From: Paracoccus sediminicola
GTDB lineage: Bacteria > Pseudomonadota > Alphaproteobacteria > Rhodobacterales > Rhodobacteraceae
Length of the DNA: 64,000 nt
Direction of reading: 5' to 3'
Assembly: GCF_027912835.1 (NCBI RefSeq)
Contig: NZ_CP115768.1
Coordinates: 2,720,501 to 2,784,500, forward strand
The translations under genes were made by a program, and so were the position numbers. Below the pieces are notes generated by a model. It did not search any database. It was not told where the DNA came from and saw only the letters and a program-made list of their open reading frames with translations. How positions within the stretch are numbered: position 1 is the stretch's first letter; each line of letters starts with the position of its first letter. Shown in pieces: positions 28,962-36,885 of the stretch.

Positions 28962-29060
28962 CCCTAGAGATCGGCCTGCAAAACGCAAGCGCCGGAGGCG
29001 AGGCCCGGCATTGACTCGGCTCGCTCCGGCAACTAGGGGACGAGCGTCCCGATGATCGGG
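28962..29060 (+). other. foldable leader upstream of the queuosine-precursor transporter
   Basis: The bases before the transporter gene contain nested inverted repeats. CCCTAG at 28962-28967 can pair with CTAGGG at 29033-29038. Inside it, 28991-29002 can pair with 29020-29030 (11 pairs, one bulge). GGGAC at 29037-29041 pairs with GTCCC at 29046-29050, which competes with the outer helix, and CCCGA at 29048-29052 pairs with TCGGG at 29056-29060, which competes with the previous hairpin. This could be an RNA switch, but a TTGACT at 29011 might equally be a -35 element, in which case most of it is not transcribed. Confidence 0.3.
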
Positions 29061-29099
29061 GCCGAGTTGTTCCGCGACCTTGTAAAACGGAAAGTCCCT

Positions 29100-29714
29100 A
29101 TGACACGCTTCCTCCCCGGCGTCTTCGCCATGGCCATCATTGTCGTGGCCTCGAATATCCTCGTTCAGTATCATCTCGGCGCCTGGCTGACCTGGGGCGC
29201 GATCACCTATCCGTTCGCCTTTCTGGTGACCGACGTGATGAACCGCGTCTATGGGCCTGCGGCAGCGCGCCGGGTTGTGCTGGTCGGCTTCGTCATCGGT
29301 GTCGGCTGCTCGCTGATCGCTGCCGGGTTCGACAAGACGACGCTGCGCATCGCCATCGCTTCGGGCTCGGCCTTCCTGTTTGCGCAGCTTCTCGACATCG
29401 GTGTCTTCGACGCCCTGCGCAACAGGGGCGGGTGGTGGACGGCGCCTGTTACATCGTCTTTCGTCGGCTCGGCGCTTGATACGGCGCTGTTTTTCTCCAT
29501 CGCCTTCGCGGCACAGCTGAGCTTTATCGACCCTTCCGACAATGTCGCTTGGGCCAACGAGATGATCCCGCTTCTGGGCGTCGGTCCGGTCGCGCCGGTC
29601 TGGGCGTCTCTGGCTGCAGCCGACTGGATGCTGAAGATGGCGCTCTGCGTGCTGTCTCTGGTGCCGTTCCGGCTCATTGTCCGCAATATCTTGGGTCGCG
29701 ACCCTGCATTTTGA
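29100..29714 (+). CDS. queuosine precursor transporter (VUT/YhhQ family)
   Basis: A 204-residue membrane protein with about six helices. It matches the YhhQ/VUT family, which takes up queuosine precursors such as preQ0 or preQ1 for tRNA wobble modification. Landmarks are ASNILVQYHLG, ITYPFAFLVTDVMNRVYGP (the diagnostic motif near residue 45) and SSFVGSALDTALFFSIAF. ATG 29100 follows GGAAAG; a longer start at 29052 adds a charged stretch and lies within possible leader structure. The stop is followed by the DnaA-box/minigene region. Confidence 0.92.
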   Translation: MTRFLPGVFAMAIIVVASNILVQYHLGAWLTWGAITYPFAFLVTDVMNRVYGPAAARRVVLVGFVIGVGCSLIAAGFDKTTLRIAIASGSAFLFAQLLDIGVFDALRNRGGWWTAPVTSSFVGSALDTALFFSIAFAAQLSFIDPSDNVAWANEMIPLLGVGPVAPVWASLAAADWMLKMALCVLSLVPFRLIVRNILGRDPAF

Positions 29715-29720
29715 GTTGAC

Positions 29721-29729
29721 TTATCCACA
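29721..29729 (+). promoter_or_regulatory. perfect DnaA-box 9-mer TTATCCACA
   Basis: TTATCCACA equals the E. coli high-affinity DnaA consensus. It sits inside TTGACTTATCCACA, so it overlaps a -35-like TTGACT (29716-29721), and its CCACA pairs with TGTGG at 29733-29737. I saw no second copy nearby, so this is not an origin; a single box could regulate the minigene unit that follows. Chance occurrence is possible. Confidence 0.35.
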
Positions 29730-29780
29730 AGCTGTGGCAGGCTTCCCTTACGTGGCAACATATTGAAAGGAGGTGGTCCA

Positions 29781-29837
29781 GTGTCGAGAGTGATATTGGA
29801 GAGAGGTGTCGGGACAGTCAGGGGGGCCGCGGCCTGA
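29781..29837 (+). CDS. candidate 18-residue minigene with maximal Shine-Dalgarno
   Basis: GTG at 29781 opens an 18-codon frame (MSRVILERGVGTVRGAAA) ending in TGA 29835-29837. It is preceded by AAAGGAGGTGGTCCA (29766-29780), which can pair with the 3' end of 16S rRNA over 15 contiguous bases if one G-U pair is allowed; the core GGAGG is 7 bases from the GTG. Such a site on so short a frame suggests translation is important, either as a leader peptide or to load a ribosome on the RNA. No similarity to a named peptide is claimed. Confidence 0.5.
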   Translation: MSRVILERGVGTVRGAAA

Positions 29838-29916
29838 GGGCAGACCCCAGGTTTCAGAACCCTGGCTGGGACGGGCGGATCTTCGATCCCTAACCGGACC
29901 ATCTCCGAGGATCTCG

Positions 29917-29953
29917 CGGGCCGCTGCCTTTGGCGCGGCCCGTTTCCTTTTCC
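29917..29953 (+). terminator. rho-independent terminator of the minigene unit
   Basis: An 8-pair GC stem (29917-29924 with 29935-29942), extended by three more pairs past a one-base bulge and closed by a TTT loop, is followed by TTTCCTTTT. This is the strongest intrinsic terminator noticed in the window. It lies 49 bases before the REC-PP2C ATG, so that gene needs its own promoter or read-through. Confidence 0.75.
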
Positions 29954-30001
29954 GGGATGCGGATTCATCACTGTTTAGGGAATCTCGGCTATGCCGGGAC
30001 C

Positions 30002-31267
30002 ATGTCCGCGCTGAACCGCATTACCCTTGATGAAATGCCCGCCCCTTCTGGTCACAGGCGGGTTCTGGTCGTCGATGACAGCCGCGCCCAGCGGATGATG
30101 CTCGCGATCCAGCTTCGCCGCGCCGGATATGAGGTGATGGAGGCCGATGGCGCCGAAACGGCGCTGCGTCTTTGCCGCGAGGCTCGGCCGAATTTCATCC
30201 TCTCCGACTGGGTTATGCCGGGCATGACCGGGCCGGCACTTTGTCATCAGATCCGCTCGGACGGGGTTGATGATTACGTTTATTTTATCCTGCTTACCTC
30301 GAAGGCAGACCCGTCGGATATTGCCTTCGGTCTGGAAAGCGGCGCGGATGATTTCCTGACCAAGCCGACCTCTGCGTCCGAATTGCTCGCGCGGCTCCGT
30401 GCTGGCGAACGAATTCTGGCGTTGCAGGACGATGCCCGAAGCGCGAACGCTCGGCTGTCAGAAACGCTGGCCGCGCTGCGCAGTGCGCAGAAGGCAATGG
30501 ATCGCGATCTGGACGAGGCGCGGCGCCTGCAGCAGGGTCTCATCGGCGACAGAGACGGGCGGTTTGGCGATTACACCGTTTCGAACCTGCTGCGGCCTGC
30601 CGGTCACATCGGCGGGGATCTGACTGGCAGCTTTGCCATCAACTCGCACCAGTTCGGCGTCTTCGCCATCGACGTATCAGGGCACGGCGTGGCGGCGGCG
30701 CTGCTGACCGCGCGGCTCGCCACGCAGTTTTCCGCCTCTGTCGATCAGAACGCAGCGCTCTATATCAATGAGCTGGGCCTGTTCGAATCGCGCCCCCCTG
30801 CGGTGCTGGCCCGCTATCTCAATCATCTGATGCTGACCGATCTGCACACGGATGCCTATTTCACCATGGTCTACGCCGCCATCGACCGCGAAACCGGCGA
30901 GGCGCGCATGGTGCAGGCGGGTCATCCCCACCCGATCCTGCAACGCGCCCACGGCGGGATCGAGCAGCTCGGCCATGGCGGGATGCCGATCGGAATGCTC
31001 GAGACCGCGACCTATGAAGAATTTTCGTTTCGGATAGAGCCGGGCGACAGGCTGCTGATCGCCTCAGACGGGGTGTGGGATGCGGCGGACGGTGCGGGTC
31101 GGGTGCCCGGCGGCGACGGGCTGTCGACGATATTGCAGAGCAACCGGGACACGACAGGGGTCGGTCTGGTCGAATCGATGGTCTGGTCAATCCTTGCGCA
31201 TAGCGGCGGCGAGCAGGCCGACGACATGTCCGCGGTGCTGGTCGAGCGCGCCGCCACGCCGGAATGA
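30002..31267 (+). CDS. response regulator with PP2C (RsbU-type) phosphatase output
   Basis: A 421-residue two-domain regulator. Residues about 18-140 are a receiver domain: VLVVDDSRAQRM acidic pocket, phosphoacceptor Asp in LSDWVMPGMTG near residue 66, and conserved Lys in DDFLTKPTS near residue 121. A coiled-coil linker (residues 140-185) leads to a SpoIIE/RsbU-type PP2C domain with GHIGGDLTGSF, FAIDVSGHGVAAAL, ASDGVWDA and ADDMSAVLV, all metal-binding motifs. Such proteins dephosphorylate anti-sigma-factor antagonists on phosphorylation. No histidine kinase, STAS protein or anti-sigma factor is adjacent. ATG 30002 is chosen because the upstream extension (to 29930) overlaps the terminator. 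Confidence 0.93.
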   Translation: MSALNRITLDEMPAPSGHRRVLVVDDSRAQRMMLAIQLRRAGYEVMEADGAETALRLCREARPNFILSDWVMPGMTGPALCHQIRSDGVDDYVYFILLTSKADPSDIAFGLESGADDFLTKPTSASELLARLRAGERILALQDDARSANARLSETLAALRSAQKAMDRDLDEARRLQQGLIGDRDGRFGDYTVSNLLRPAGHIGGDLTGSFAINSHQFGVFAIDVSGHGVAAALLTARLATQFSASVDQNAALYINELGLFESRPPAVLARYLNHLMLTDLHTDAYFTMVYAAIDRETGEARMVQAGHPHPILQRAHGGIEQLGHGGMPIGMLETATYEEFSFRIEPGDRLLIASDGVWDAADGAGRVPGGDGLSTILQSNRDTTGVGLVESMVWSILAHSGGEQADDMSAVLVERAATPE

Positions 31268-31282
31268 TCGGCGCCGCGCCCC

Positions 31283-34200
31283 TTACCCTGACATGCGCGC
31301 GAGGGCAGCTTCGGCTTCGGCGCGGTGATTTTTGATCGCCGCCTCCTTGACCGGGCCATAGCCGCGCATCTGCTGTGGCGCGGCCAGAGCCGTCATCGCC
31401 TCTGTCAAAGTTGCTTCGCTCGTCAGCGGCGGCAGAGCGTCGAGAAGATCGGTGAACCAGTCGATCAGCGCCCGTTCCTGCCGGCGTTCTGCCATCCAGC
31501 CGAGCGGATCGAAGGCGGTTCCGCGCAGCACCTTGCCCCGAGCCATCACCCGCAGTGCCGGGGTGAGCCATGCGCCGAAGCGCCGTTTCACCGGCCGACC
31601 CCGCGAATCCCGTCGCGCGGGCAGCAGGGGCGGGGCGAGGTGATAGACGATCTTGCCGCCCTCCCAGTCCTGCGCGAGCCGGTCGCTGAACGAGGAAGAG
31701 GTCAGCAGCCGCGCCACCTCATATTCGTCCTTATAGGCCATCAGCCTGAACAGCGATTTCGACGCCGTTTCGACCAAGTCTGCCCTGCTGTTGTCCGGCA
31801 TCCCCCGCAGCGCATCGTCAAAACGGTTGATATGACGGCGGAACTGCGCGGCATAGGCGGCATCCTGATACTCGGTCAGTTCCGCCTCGAGACGCGCCCG
31901 AAGTTCCGGCAGATCTTCAGCGGGCGCGGGCAGGTCAGGCTGTGGGAGCCGTTCCGGCGCGGCGGCCAGCACCCGGCCAAGATCGAAGGCGCGCTGATTG
32001 GCCTCGATAGCGGTCCCGTTGAGGATGATCGCCTCTTGCATCGCAGCCAGACCGACCGGCACCAGCCCCGACTGCCATGCGTGACCCAGCATCATGACAT
32101 TCGCAAAGACGCTGTCGCCCAAGAGCCGCTGAGAGAGACGGTTCGCATCAAAGCCCGACACATTCTCTGCGCCGACACTGTCGCGGATTGCCTGCACCCG
32201 CGCATCCACCCGAAGATCGGCATCGCGGTTCAGCACCAGATCCCCCGTCGGCATCTCGGCGAGGTTCAGAACGACCTGCGTCCCTTTGCGGTAAAGCGCG
32301 GAAGCCTTCGGCGCCGAGGCCACAACGACGTCGCAGCCGATCACCGCATCCGCGGAGCCGTTCTCTATCCGCAACTGATTGATCTCGTCAGGATGCCGGG
32401 CCAGCCGGACATATCCGAGCACCGTGCCGAATTTCTGGGCAAAGCCGGTGAAATCCAGAACCGAGGCGCCTTTCCCCTCCAGATGCGCTGCCATGGTGAT
32501 GAGCGCGCCGACCGTAACCACCCCGGTGCCGCCCACGCCGCCCACCAACAGGTCGAACGGCTCCTTCAGCGACGCCTGATGCGGCATCTCAATGCCTTCC
32601 ATCATCGCCTGAATGTCAAGATTGGCCGCATCCTTTTTGCGCCGCGTCGCGCCCTCGACGGTGACGAAGCTGGGGCAGAACCCGCCGAGGCAGGAGAAAT
32701 CCTTGTTGCAGCTGTTCTGGTTGATCTGCCGCTTGCGCCCGAACGGCGTCTCCAGCGGTTCAACGGACAGGCAGTTGGACGCGACCGAGCAATCGCCGCA
32801 ACCCTCGCAGACGCGCTCGTTGATGACCACGGCCTTGGCCGGATCCGGCATCAGCCCGCGCTTGCGGCGACGGCGCTTTTCGGTGGCGCAGGTCTGTTCA
32901 TAGATCAGAACGGTGACGCCCGGTATCTCGCGCAGCTCGCGCTGGACCTCGTCCAGCCTGTCGCGGTGGTCAAAACTGGTCGCGCCCGGGAACTCCGCCC
33001 GGTCGAATTTTTCGGGCGTATCGCTCACCACGGCGATGCGCTCGATACCCTCTGCTCGGCAAGACTGCGCGATGGCGGCGGGGCTGACCGGGCCGTCAAC
33101 CGGCTGTCCGCCGGTCATCGCCACCGCGTCATTATAGAGGATCTTGTAGGTGATATTTGCCTTGGCCGCGACCGCTTGCCGGATCGCCAGCGAGCCGGAG
33201 TGATACCAGGTCCCCTCACCGAGATTCTGAAAGATATGCTTGCCGCCATTATATTCCTGCCGCGCAATCCACGGCACGCCTTCGCCGCCCATCTGGGCAT
33301 AGCCGACGGTCTCGCGGTTCATCCAGCTGGCCATGACATGGCAGCCGATGCCAGAGGCCGCCATCGAGCCGTCGGGCAGCTTGGTCGACGTGTTATGAGG
33401 GCAGCCGGAGCAGAAATAAGGTGTCCGCGTCGCGCCCGTGACATTCATCGACAGGTCCGGAATCGCCTCTAGCGTGGCGGCCTTCTCGGGCAGGTTTTCA
33501 GCCGGGAAATGCCGGTGCAGCCGTTCTGCCACGATGGGGGCCAGGAGGCGCGGCGACAACTCGCCCGAAAACGGGATCAGCGATGCGCCGGTTTCGGTAT
33601 GTTTGCCGACCATCGCTTCGGGCTTGTGGTCGGGCAGGTCGTAGAAATGTTCCTTGAGCTGGCTTTCGATGATTCCCCGTTTTTCTTCGACAACAAGAAC
33701 CTCTTCCTTGTTGCGCACGAATCGCAGCGCATCGCGCCGGGCCAGCGGCCAGACCATGCCGACCTTGTAGATGTCGATGCCGAGGCGGCGGCAGGCGGCC
33801 TCGTCCAGGCCCAGCAAGCGCAGCGCCTCCATCAGGTCGAGATGCGCCTTGCCGGTGGTCACGATTCCATAGCTGGCATCCTTGACGTCATAGATGCGGC
33901 GGTCGATCGGATTGGCCTCGACAAAAGCTTCGACGGCGCGCAGCTTGTGGGTCAGCCGGGTCTCGATCTCGGGGCTGGGCAGGTCGGCGGGGCGCACATG
34001 CAGCCCCCCGGGAGGCGGATCGAAAGAGGGGATGGTGAAGCTGCGATCCTCGGGCAGTTCGACCGAGGCGCCGGATTCCACGGTTTCCGAAATCGCCTTG
34101 AAGCCCACCCAGGTGCCGGAGAATCGCGACAAGGCGATGCCGTATTCCCCGAAGCTGAGATATTCTGCGACCGAGGCCGGGTTCAGCGCCGGCATGAACC

Positions 34201-34708
34201 AGGTCATGAAGGCCACGTCGGACTGGTGCGGCATGGACGAGGATACGCAGCCATGATCGTCGCCGGCCACGACCAGAACGCCGCCCTTGGGGGCGCTGCC
34301 ATAGGCATTTCCGTGGCGCAGCGCGTCGCCTGAGCGGTCGACGCCGGGGCCTTTGCCATACCACATCGAGAAAACCCCCTCGACCCGCGCCTCGGGGTCG
34401 AGCGTCGCTTGCTGTGCGCCAAGAACGGCGGTCGCGCCAAGATCCTCGTTCACGGCTGGCAGGAAGGTGATGTCAGCCTCTTTCAGCCGGGTCTTGGCGC
34501 GCCATAGCTCCAGATCGACGCCGCCGAGCGGTGAGCCGCGATAGCCCGAGATGAACCCGGCGGTTTTCAGCCCGGCCGCACGGTCGCGGCGGGCCTGATC
34601 CAGCATGATCCGCACGAGCGCCTGGGTTCCGGTCAGGAAGACCCGGCCGCGTTCGGCCTGATAGCGATCTTCCAATGCGTAGCTTTGCTGATTCGCCTGA
34701 TCCAGCAT
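31283..34708 (-). CDS. fused indolepyruvate ferredoxin oxidoreductase (IorA-IorB type)
   Basis: A 1141-residue enzyme that oxidatively decarboxylates arylpyruvates or branched 2-oxo acids to acyl-CoA with ferredoxin. Domains in order: an N-terminal transketolase-pyrimidine region (GFISGYRGSPLGGVDLEL near residue 55), a TPP-binding domain (YFCSGCPHNTSTKLP near residue 430; YNDAVAMTGGQPVDG near residue 530), a 4Fe-4S segment (VCEGCGDCSVASNC near residue 635), and a gamma-type domain (GGVGGTGVVTVGALI near residue 720). The C-terminal DUF6537-like region is typical of the proteobacterial fusion. ATG 34708 has GGAGGG upstream. It is divergent from an Lrp regulator, which probably controls it. Confidence 0.94.
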   Translation of the reverse strand: MLDQANQQSYALEDRYQAERGRVFLTGTQALVRIMLDQARRDRAAGLKTAGFISGYRGSPLGGVDLELWRAKTRLKEADITFLPAVNEDLGATAVLGAQQATLDPEARVEGVFSMWYGKGPGVDRSGDALRHGNAYGSAPKGGVLVVAGDDHGCVSSSMPHQSDVAFMTWFMPALNPASVAEYLSFGEYGIALSRFSGTWVGFKAISETVESGASVELPEDRSFTIPSFDPPPGGLHVRPADLPSPEIETRLTHKLRAVEAFVEANPIDRRIYDVKDASYGIVTTGKAHLDLMEALRLLGLDEAACRRLGIDIYKVGMVWPLARRDALRFVRNKEEVLVVEEKRGIIESQLKEHFYDLPDHKPEAMVGKHTETGASLIPFSGELSPRLLAPIVAERLHRHFPAENLPEKAATLEAIPDLSMNVTGATRTPYFCSGCPHNTSTKLPDGSMAASGIGCHVMASWMNRETVGYAQMGGEGVPWIARQEYNGGKHIFQNLGEGTWYHSGSLAIRQAVAAKANITYKILYNDAVAMTGGQPVDGPVSPAAIAQSCRAEGIERIAVVSDTPEKFDRAEFPGATSFDHRDRLDEVQRELREIPGVTVLIYEQTCATEKRRRRKRGLMPDPAKAVVINERVCEGCGDCSVASNCLSVEPLETPFGRKRQINQNSCNKDFSCLGGFCPSFVTVEGATRRKKDAANLDIQAMMEGIEMPHQASLKEPFDLLVGGVGGTGVVTVGALITMAAHLEGKGASVLDFTGFAQKFGTVLGYVRLARHPDEINQLRIENGSADAVIGCDVVVASAPKASALYRKGTQVVLNLAEMPTGDLVLNRDADLRVDARVQAIRDSVGAENVSGFDANRLSQRLLGDSVFANVMMLGHAWQSGLVPVGLAAMQEAIILNGTAIEANQRAFDLGRVLAAAPERLPQPDLPAPAEDLPELRARLEAELTEYQDAAYAAQFRRHINRFDDALRGMPDNSRADLVETASKSLFRLMAYKDEYEVARLLTSSSFSDRLAQDWEGGKIVYHLAPPLLPARRDSRGRPVKRRFGAWLTPALRVMARGKVLRGTAFDPLGWMAERRQERALIDWFTDLLDALPPLTSEATLTEAMTALAAPQQMRGYGPVKEAAIKNHRAEAEAALARMSG

Positions 34709-34764
34709 GGCGTTCCCTCCCCTGTTTGCGGTAGGATATGCCAGAAGCGTTGGTAAAAATGACC

Positions 34765-34813
34765 GAAATTGGTGAGATTCGAGAGAAATTGTGAGAGATT
34801 TTGGAAGAATTGG
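34765..34813. promoter_or_regulatory. tandem repeats between iorAB and the Lrp gene
   Basis: GAAATTGGTGAGATT at 34765-34779 and GAAATTGTGAGAGATT at 34785-34800 recur with a 20-base period, and a weaker copy (AGAATTGG) follows at 34806-34813. Repeats spaced by about two helical turns upstream of both genes suit cooperative binding of an Lrp/AsnC octamer. Confidence 0.4.
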
Positions 34814-34821
34814 CAGGAAAG

Positions 34822-35289
34822 ATGGATGATTTTGACCTGACTGCCAATGACCGCGCGATCCTGCGTGTGCTGCAACAGGACAGCCGTCTCTCGAATGCGC
34901 AGCTGGCCGAGAGGGTGGGCATGTCGGCCTCTGCCTGCTGGCGGCGCGTGCGGATGCTTGAAGAGGCCGGGGTCATCGCCGGCTATGGTGCCATTGTCGA
35001 TCCTGACCGCGCCGGGCTGGAGTTTCACGCCATCGTGCATGTCCGGCTGGTGCGGCATGACCGGGACGCGGTGAAGCGGGTCATGACCGATCTTGCCGCG
35101 CGGCCCGAGGTCGTGGAGTGCTATGCCACCACCGGACAGTCGGACTATCACCTCCGCGTTCTCTGTGCCGACATGGCGGCCTATCGGCGGTTCCTCGATG
35201 ATTTCCTGTTTCGCCAGCCGGCCATCGAAAGCGCACAGACCAATGTGGTTCTCGAAGAGATCAAGCGCCGCGGCGTGGTTCCGGTCTGA
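34822..35289 (+). CDS. Lrp/AsnC family transcriptional regulator
   Basis: A 155-residue feast/famine regulator. Residues about 5-50 form the winged helix (ILRVLQQDSRLSNAQLAERV, GMSASACWRRVRMLEEAG); the remainder is the RAM ligand-binding domain (AIVHVRLVRHDRDAV; VVECYATTGQSDYHLRVLC with the family GxxDY motif). Divergent placement with iorAB suggests it senses aromatic or branched amino acids and controls that enzyme. ATG 34822 follows AGGAAAG; an in-frame TTG lies at 34801. Confidence 0.94.
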   Translation: MDDFDLTANDRAILRVLQQDSRLSNAQLAERVGMSASACWRRVRMLEEAGVIAGYGAIVDPDRAGLEFHAIVHVRLVRHDRDAVKRVMTDLAARPEVVECYATTGQSDYHLRVLCADMAAYRRFLDDFLFRQPAIESAQTNVVLEEIKRRGVVPV

Positions 35290-35310
35290 GCGCCGCGGCC
35301 GCCTGTCCGC

Positions 35311-36621
35311 CTAGTCAAGCGCCCGCTTCGCGCGCAGGAAGACCAGGGTGCAGCCGATTGTCCAACTGAGATTGAAGAAAAGATTGCTGAGCGCGGCCCC
35401 CTCGACGCCGAAGAAATGCACCATCGGCAGGAAGGACGCGGCAAAGACCAGCGTCGACAGCGTTGTCACCCGGACCAGCAGATTATCCTTGCCCATGCTG
35501 AGCAAGGCCGGGTTCAGTGCCACGCCCGAGGCAAAGATGATCGAAGACATGAGCAGAATGTTCATCACCGTGCCAGCACCGGCAAATTGCGGGCCGAAGA
35601 CAAGCGCGATCACCTGCTCGACATTCAGCATGAAGGGGACCGCGACGACCATCTGCAGCAGGAAGATCGACACGGTCACGATGGCCATCAGCCGGGTGAA
35701 TTGGGGGATGCGCCGCTGTTCCCAAAGGCGGGACAGTTCAGGGTAGATGGTCTGCCGGACCGGGCCGGCCAGCTTTTGCACGCGGTTCATCACCCGCTTG
35801 CCAAGCTGGTACATCCCCACCGCGGTCGGGTTCATCAGCGCGCCGAGCGCCAGCACATCGAAGCGATTCGCGGATTGCCGCAGGATGACGTTGAAGTTCG
35901 AATTCCACAGAAAACGCAGAATGCCGGGGTTTTCCTTGATCGCGGCACGCGCTCTGGCTTGCCTCACACCGCGATAGCCTTGGCGTCTCAGCTCGTGCAT
36001 GGCGAAGCCGAAACACAAGGCCCGGTCGAGCAGATTCTGGACCAGCAGTATGCCGAGGAAACCCCAGACGCCCATCCCGGTCTGCCAGGCTATCAGCGTC
36101 AGCACCAGACGCAGCACGGTGGTCAGCATATCCACCTTGGCCAACCGGTCGAAACGGTCGAAGATGCGCAGCACCGCGATCGAGGTTGGGCGTAGCGAGA
36201 AGAACAGGCTGATCGCTACCAGATAGATATATTGCGCACCGCTCTCGTCGGGCAGCCCGATCCGTGGCGCCACGATGCCGGCCAACAACATGCACAGCAT
36301 GCCCGACAGGAAGCCTCCGGCCATGTCGATCAGGATCGACAATTTCACCAGTCGCAGAAACGCGGCGCGATCGCCCCGCTCCTGCGCCTGGATCCCGTAT
36401 CGGATGACAGCCTGCCACGGTTCGAGCCGGACCAGAAGATCGACGATGCGTATGAAGGATTCCACGAGTGCCAGAATCCCCAGCCCCGCCGGGCCGAGCG
36501 CGCGCGCGCTGATGAACAGCGTTGCCACCGCGCCGATAGAGATGAACAGCTCGCTCGCGAAGGTCCAGGACAGGTTGCGGGACATACGCTCCCGCAGGGT
36601 CCGAGCTTTTCTGTCCCCCAT
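35311..36621 (-). CDS. Wzx-type polysaccharide flippase
   Basis: A 436-residue membrane protein with about 12-14 helices, matching the MOP/polysaccharide biosynthesis exporter family. Landmarks are ISARALGPAGLGILALVESF near the N terminus and FDVLALGALMNPTAVGMYQL near residue 265. Wzx flips the undecaprenyl-linked repeat unit to the periplasmic side. It is the left edge of the polysaccharide locus and faces away from the epimerase gene, with 264 bases between the starts. Both ends lie close to neighbours (the Lrp stop is 21 bases away). Confidence 0.9.
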   Translation of the reverse strand: MGDRKARTLRERMSRNLSWTFASELFISIGAVATLFISARALGPAGLGILALVESFIRIVDLLVRLEPWQAVIRYGIQAQERGDRAAFLRLVKLSILIDMAGGFLSGMLCMLLAGIVAPRIGLPDESGAQYIYLVAISLFFSLRPTSIAVLRIFDRFDRLAKVDMLTTVLRLVLTLIAWQTGMGVWGFLGILLVQNLLDRALCFGFAMHELRRQGYRGVRQARARAAIKENPGILRFLWNSNFNVILRQSANRFDVLALGALMNPTAVGMYQLGKRVMNRVQKLAGPVRQTIYPELSRLWEQRRIPQFTRLMAIVTVSIFLLQMVVAVPFMLNVEQVIALVFGPQFAGAGTVMNILLMSSIIFASGVALNPALLSMGKDNLLVRVTTLSTLVFAASFLPMVHFFGVEGAALSNLFFNLSWTIGCTLVFLRAKRALD

Positions 36622-36813
36622 TCTTAGCCCCAGATCAAACCGTTCAAACTAACCAACAAATCTTTCGGCTCTCGACAGAAACACCGCTATCGCCTTATCT
36701 GGCCCCGTGCCGGGCAAATCAACGGAATTCGCGTGACAAGTTTAACGCTCTTTTCACACCGGAAGATACCCGCGAGCGCCCGGGAATGTGTTAAGCTGTT
36801 CGGGTTGCAGGAC

Positions 36814-36841
36814 TTGTCAGCAAGTATGGGCGTGTTATCGG
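36814..36841 (+). promoter_or_regulatory. possible promoter of the epimerase operon
   Basis: TTGTCA (36814-36819), 16 bases, TATCGG (36836-36841). The expected transcript start is about 40 bases before the epimerase ATG. The rest of 36622-36885 shows no open frame or strong hairpin. Confidence 0.32.
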
Positions 36842-36885
36842 CGTGGCGACATAGCCCGGCGCCGCGTGTGTTGAAGGAATGATTT

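Larger units (their letters stand above)
29740..29953 (+). ncRNA. small structured transcription unit (candidate dual-function or leader RNA)
   Basis: Between the transporter stop (29714) and the REC-PP2C start (30002) lies a compact unit. It has a 15-base extended Shine-Dalgarno at 29766-29780, an 18-codon frame at 29781-29837, hairpins at 29847-29865 (7 pairs, TCAG loop), 29877-29889 and 29906-29916, and a strong terminator at 29917-29953. The 5' boundary is an estimate because no convincing -10 was found. It does not resemble tmRNA, SRP RNA, RNase P or 6S RNA as I know them. Confidence 0.4.

Noticed and set aside
28950..29099. preQ1 riboswitch before the queuosine transporter
   Set aside because: The short preQ1-I pattern (small stem with an A-rich tail next to the ribosome site) is not present, and nothing matches the larger classes; only generic foldability can be claimed.
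29721..29737. replication origin
   Set aside because: Only one DnaA box with a local palindrome is present, with no box cluster, AT-rich unwinding element or dnaA/dnaN/parAB genes.
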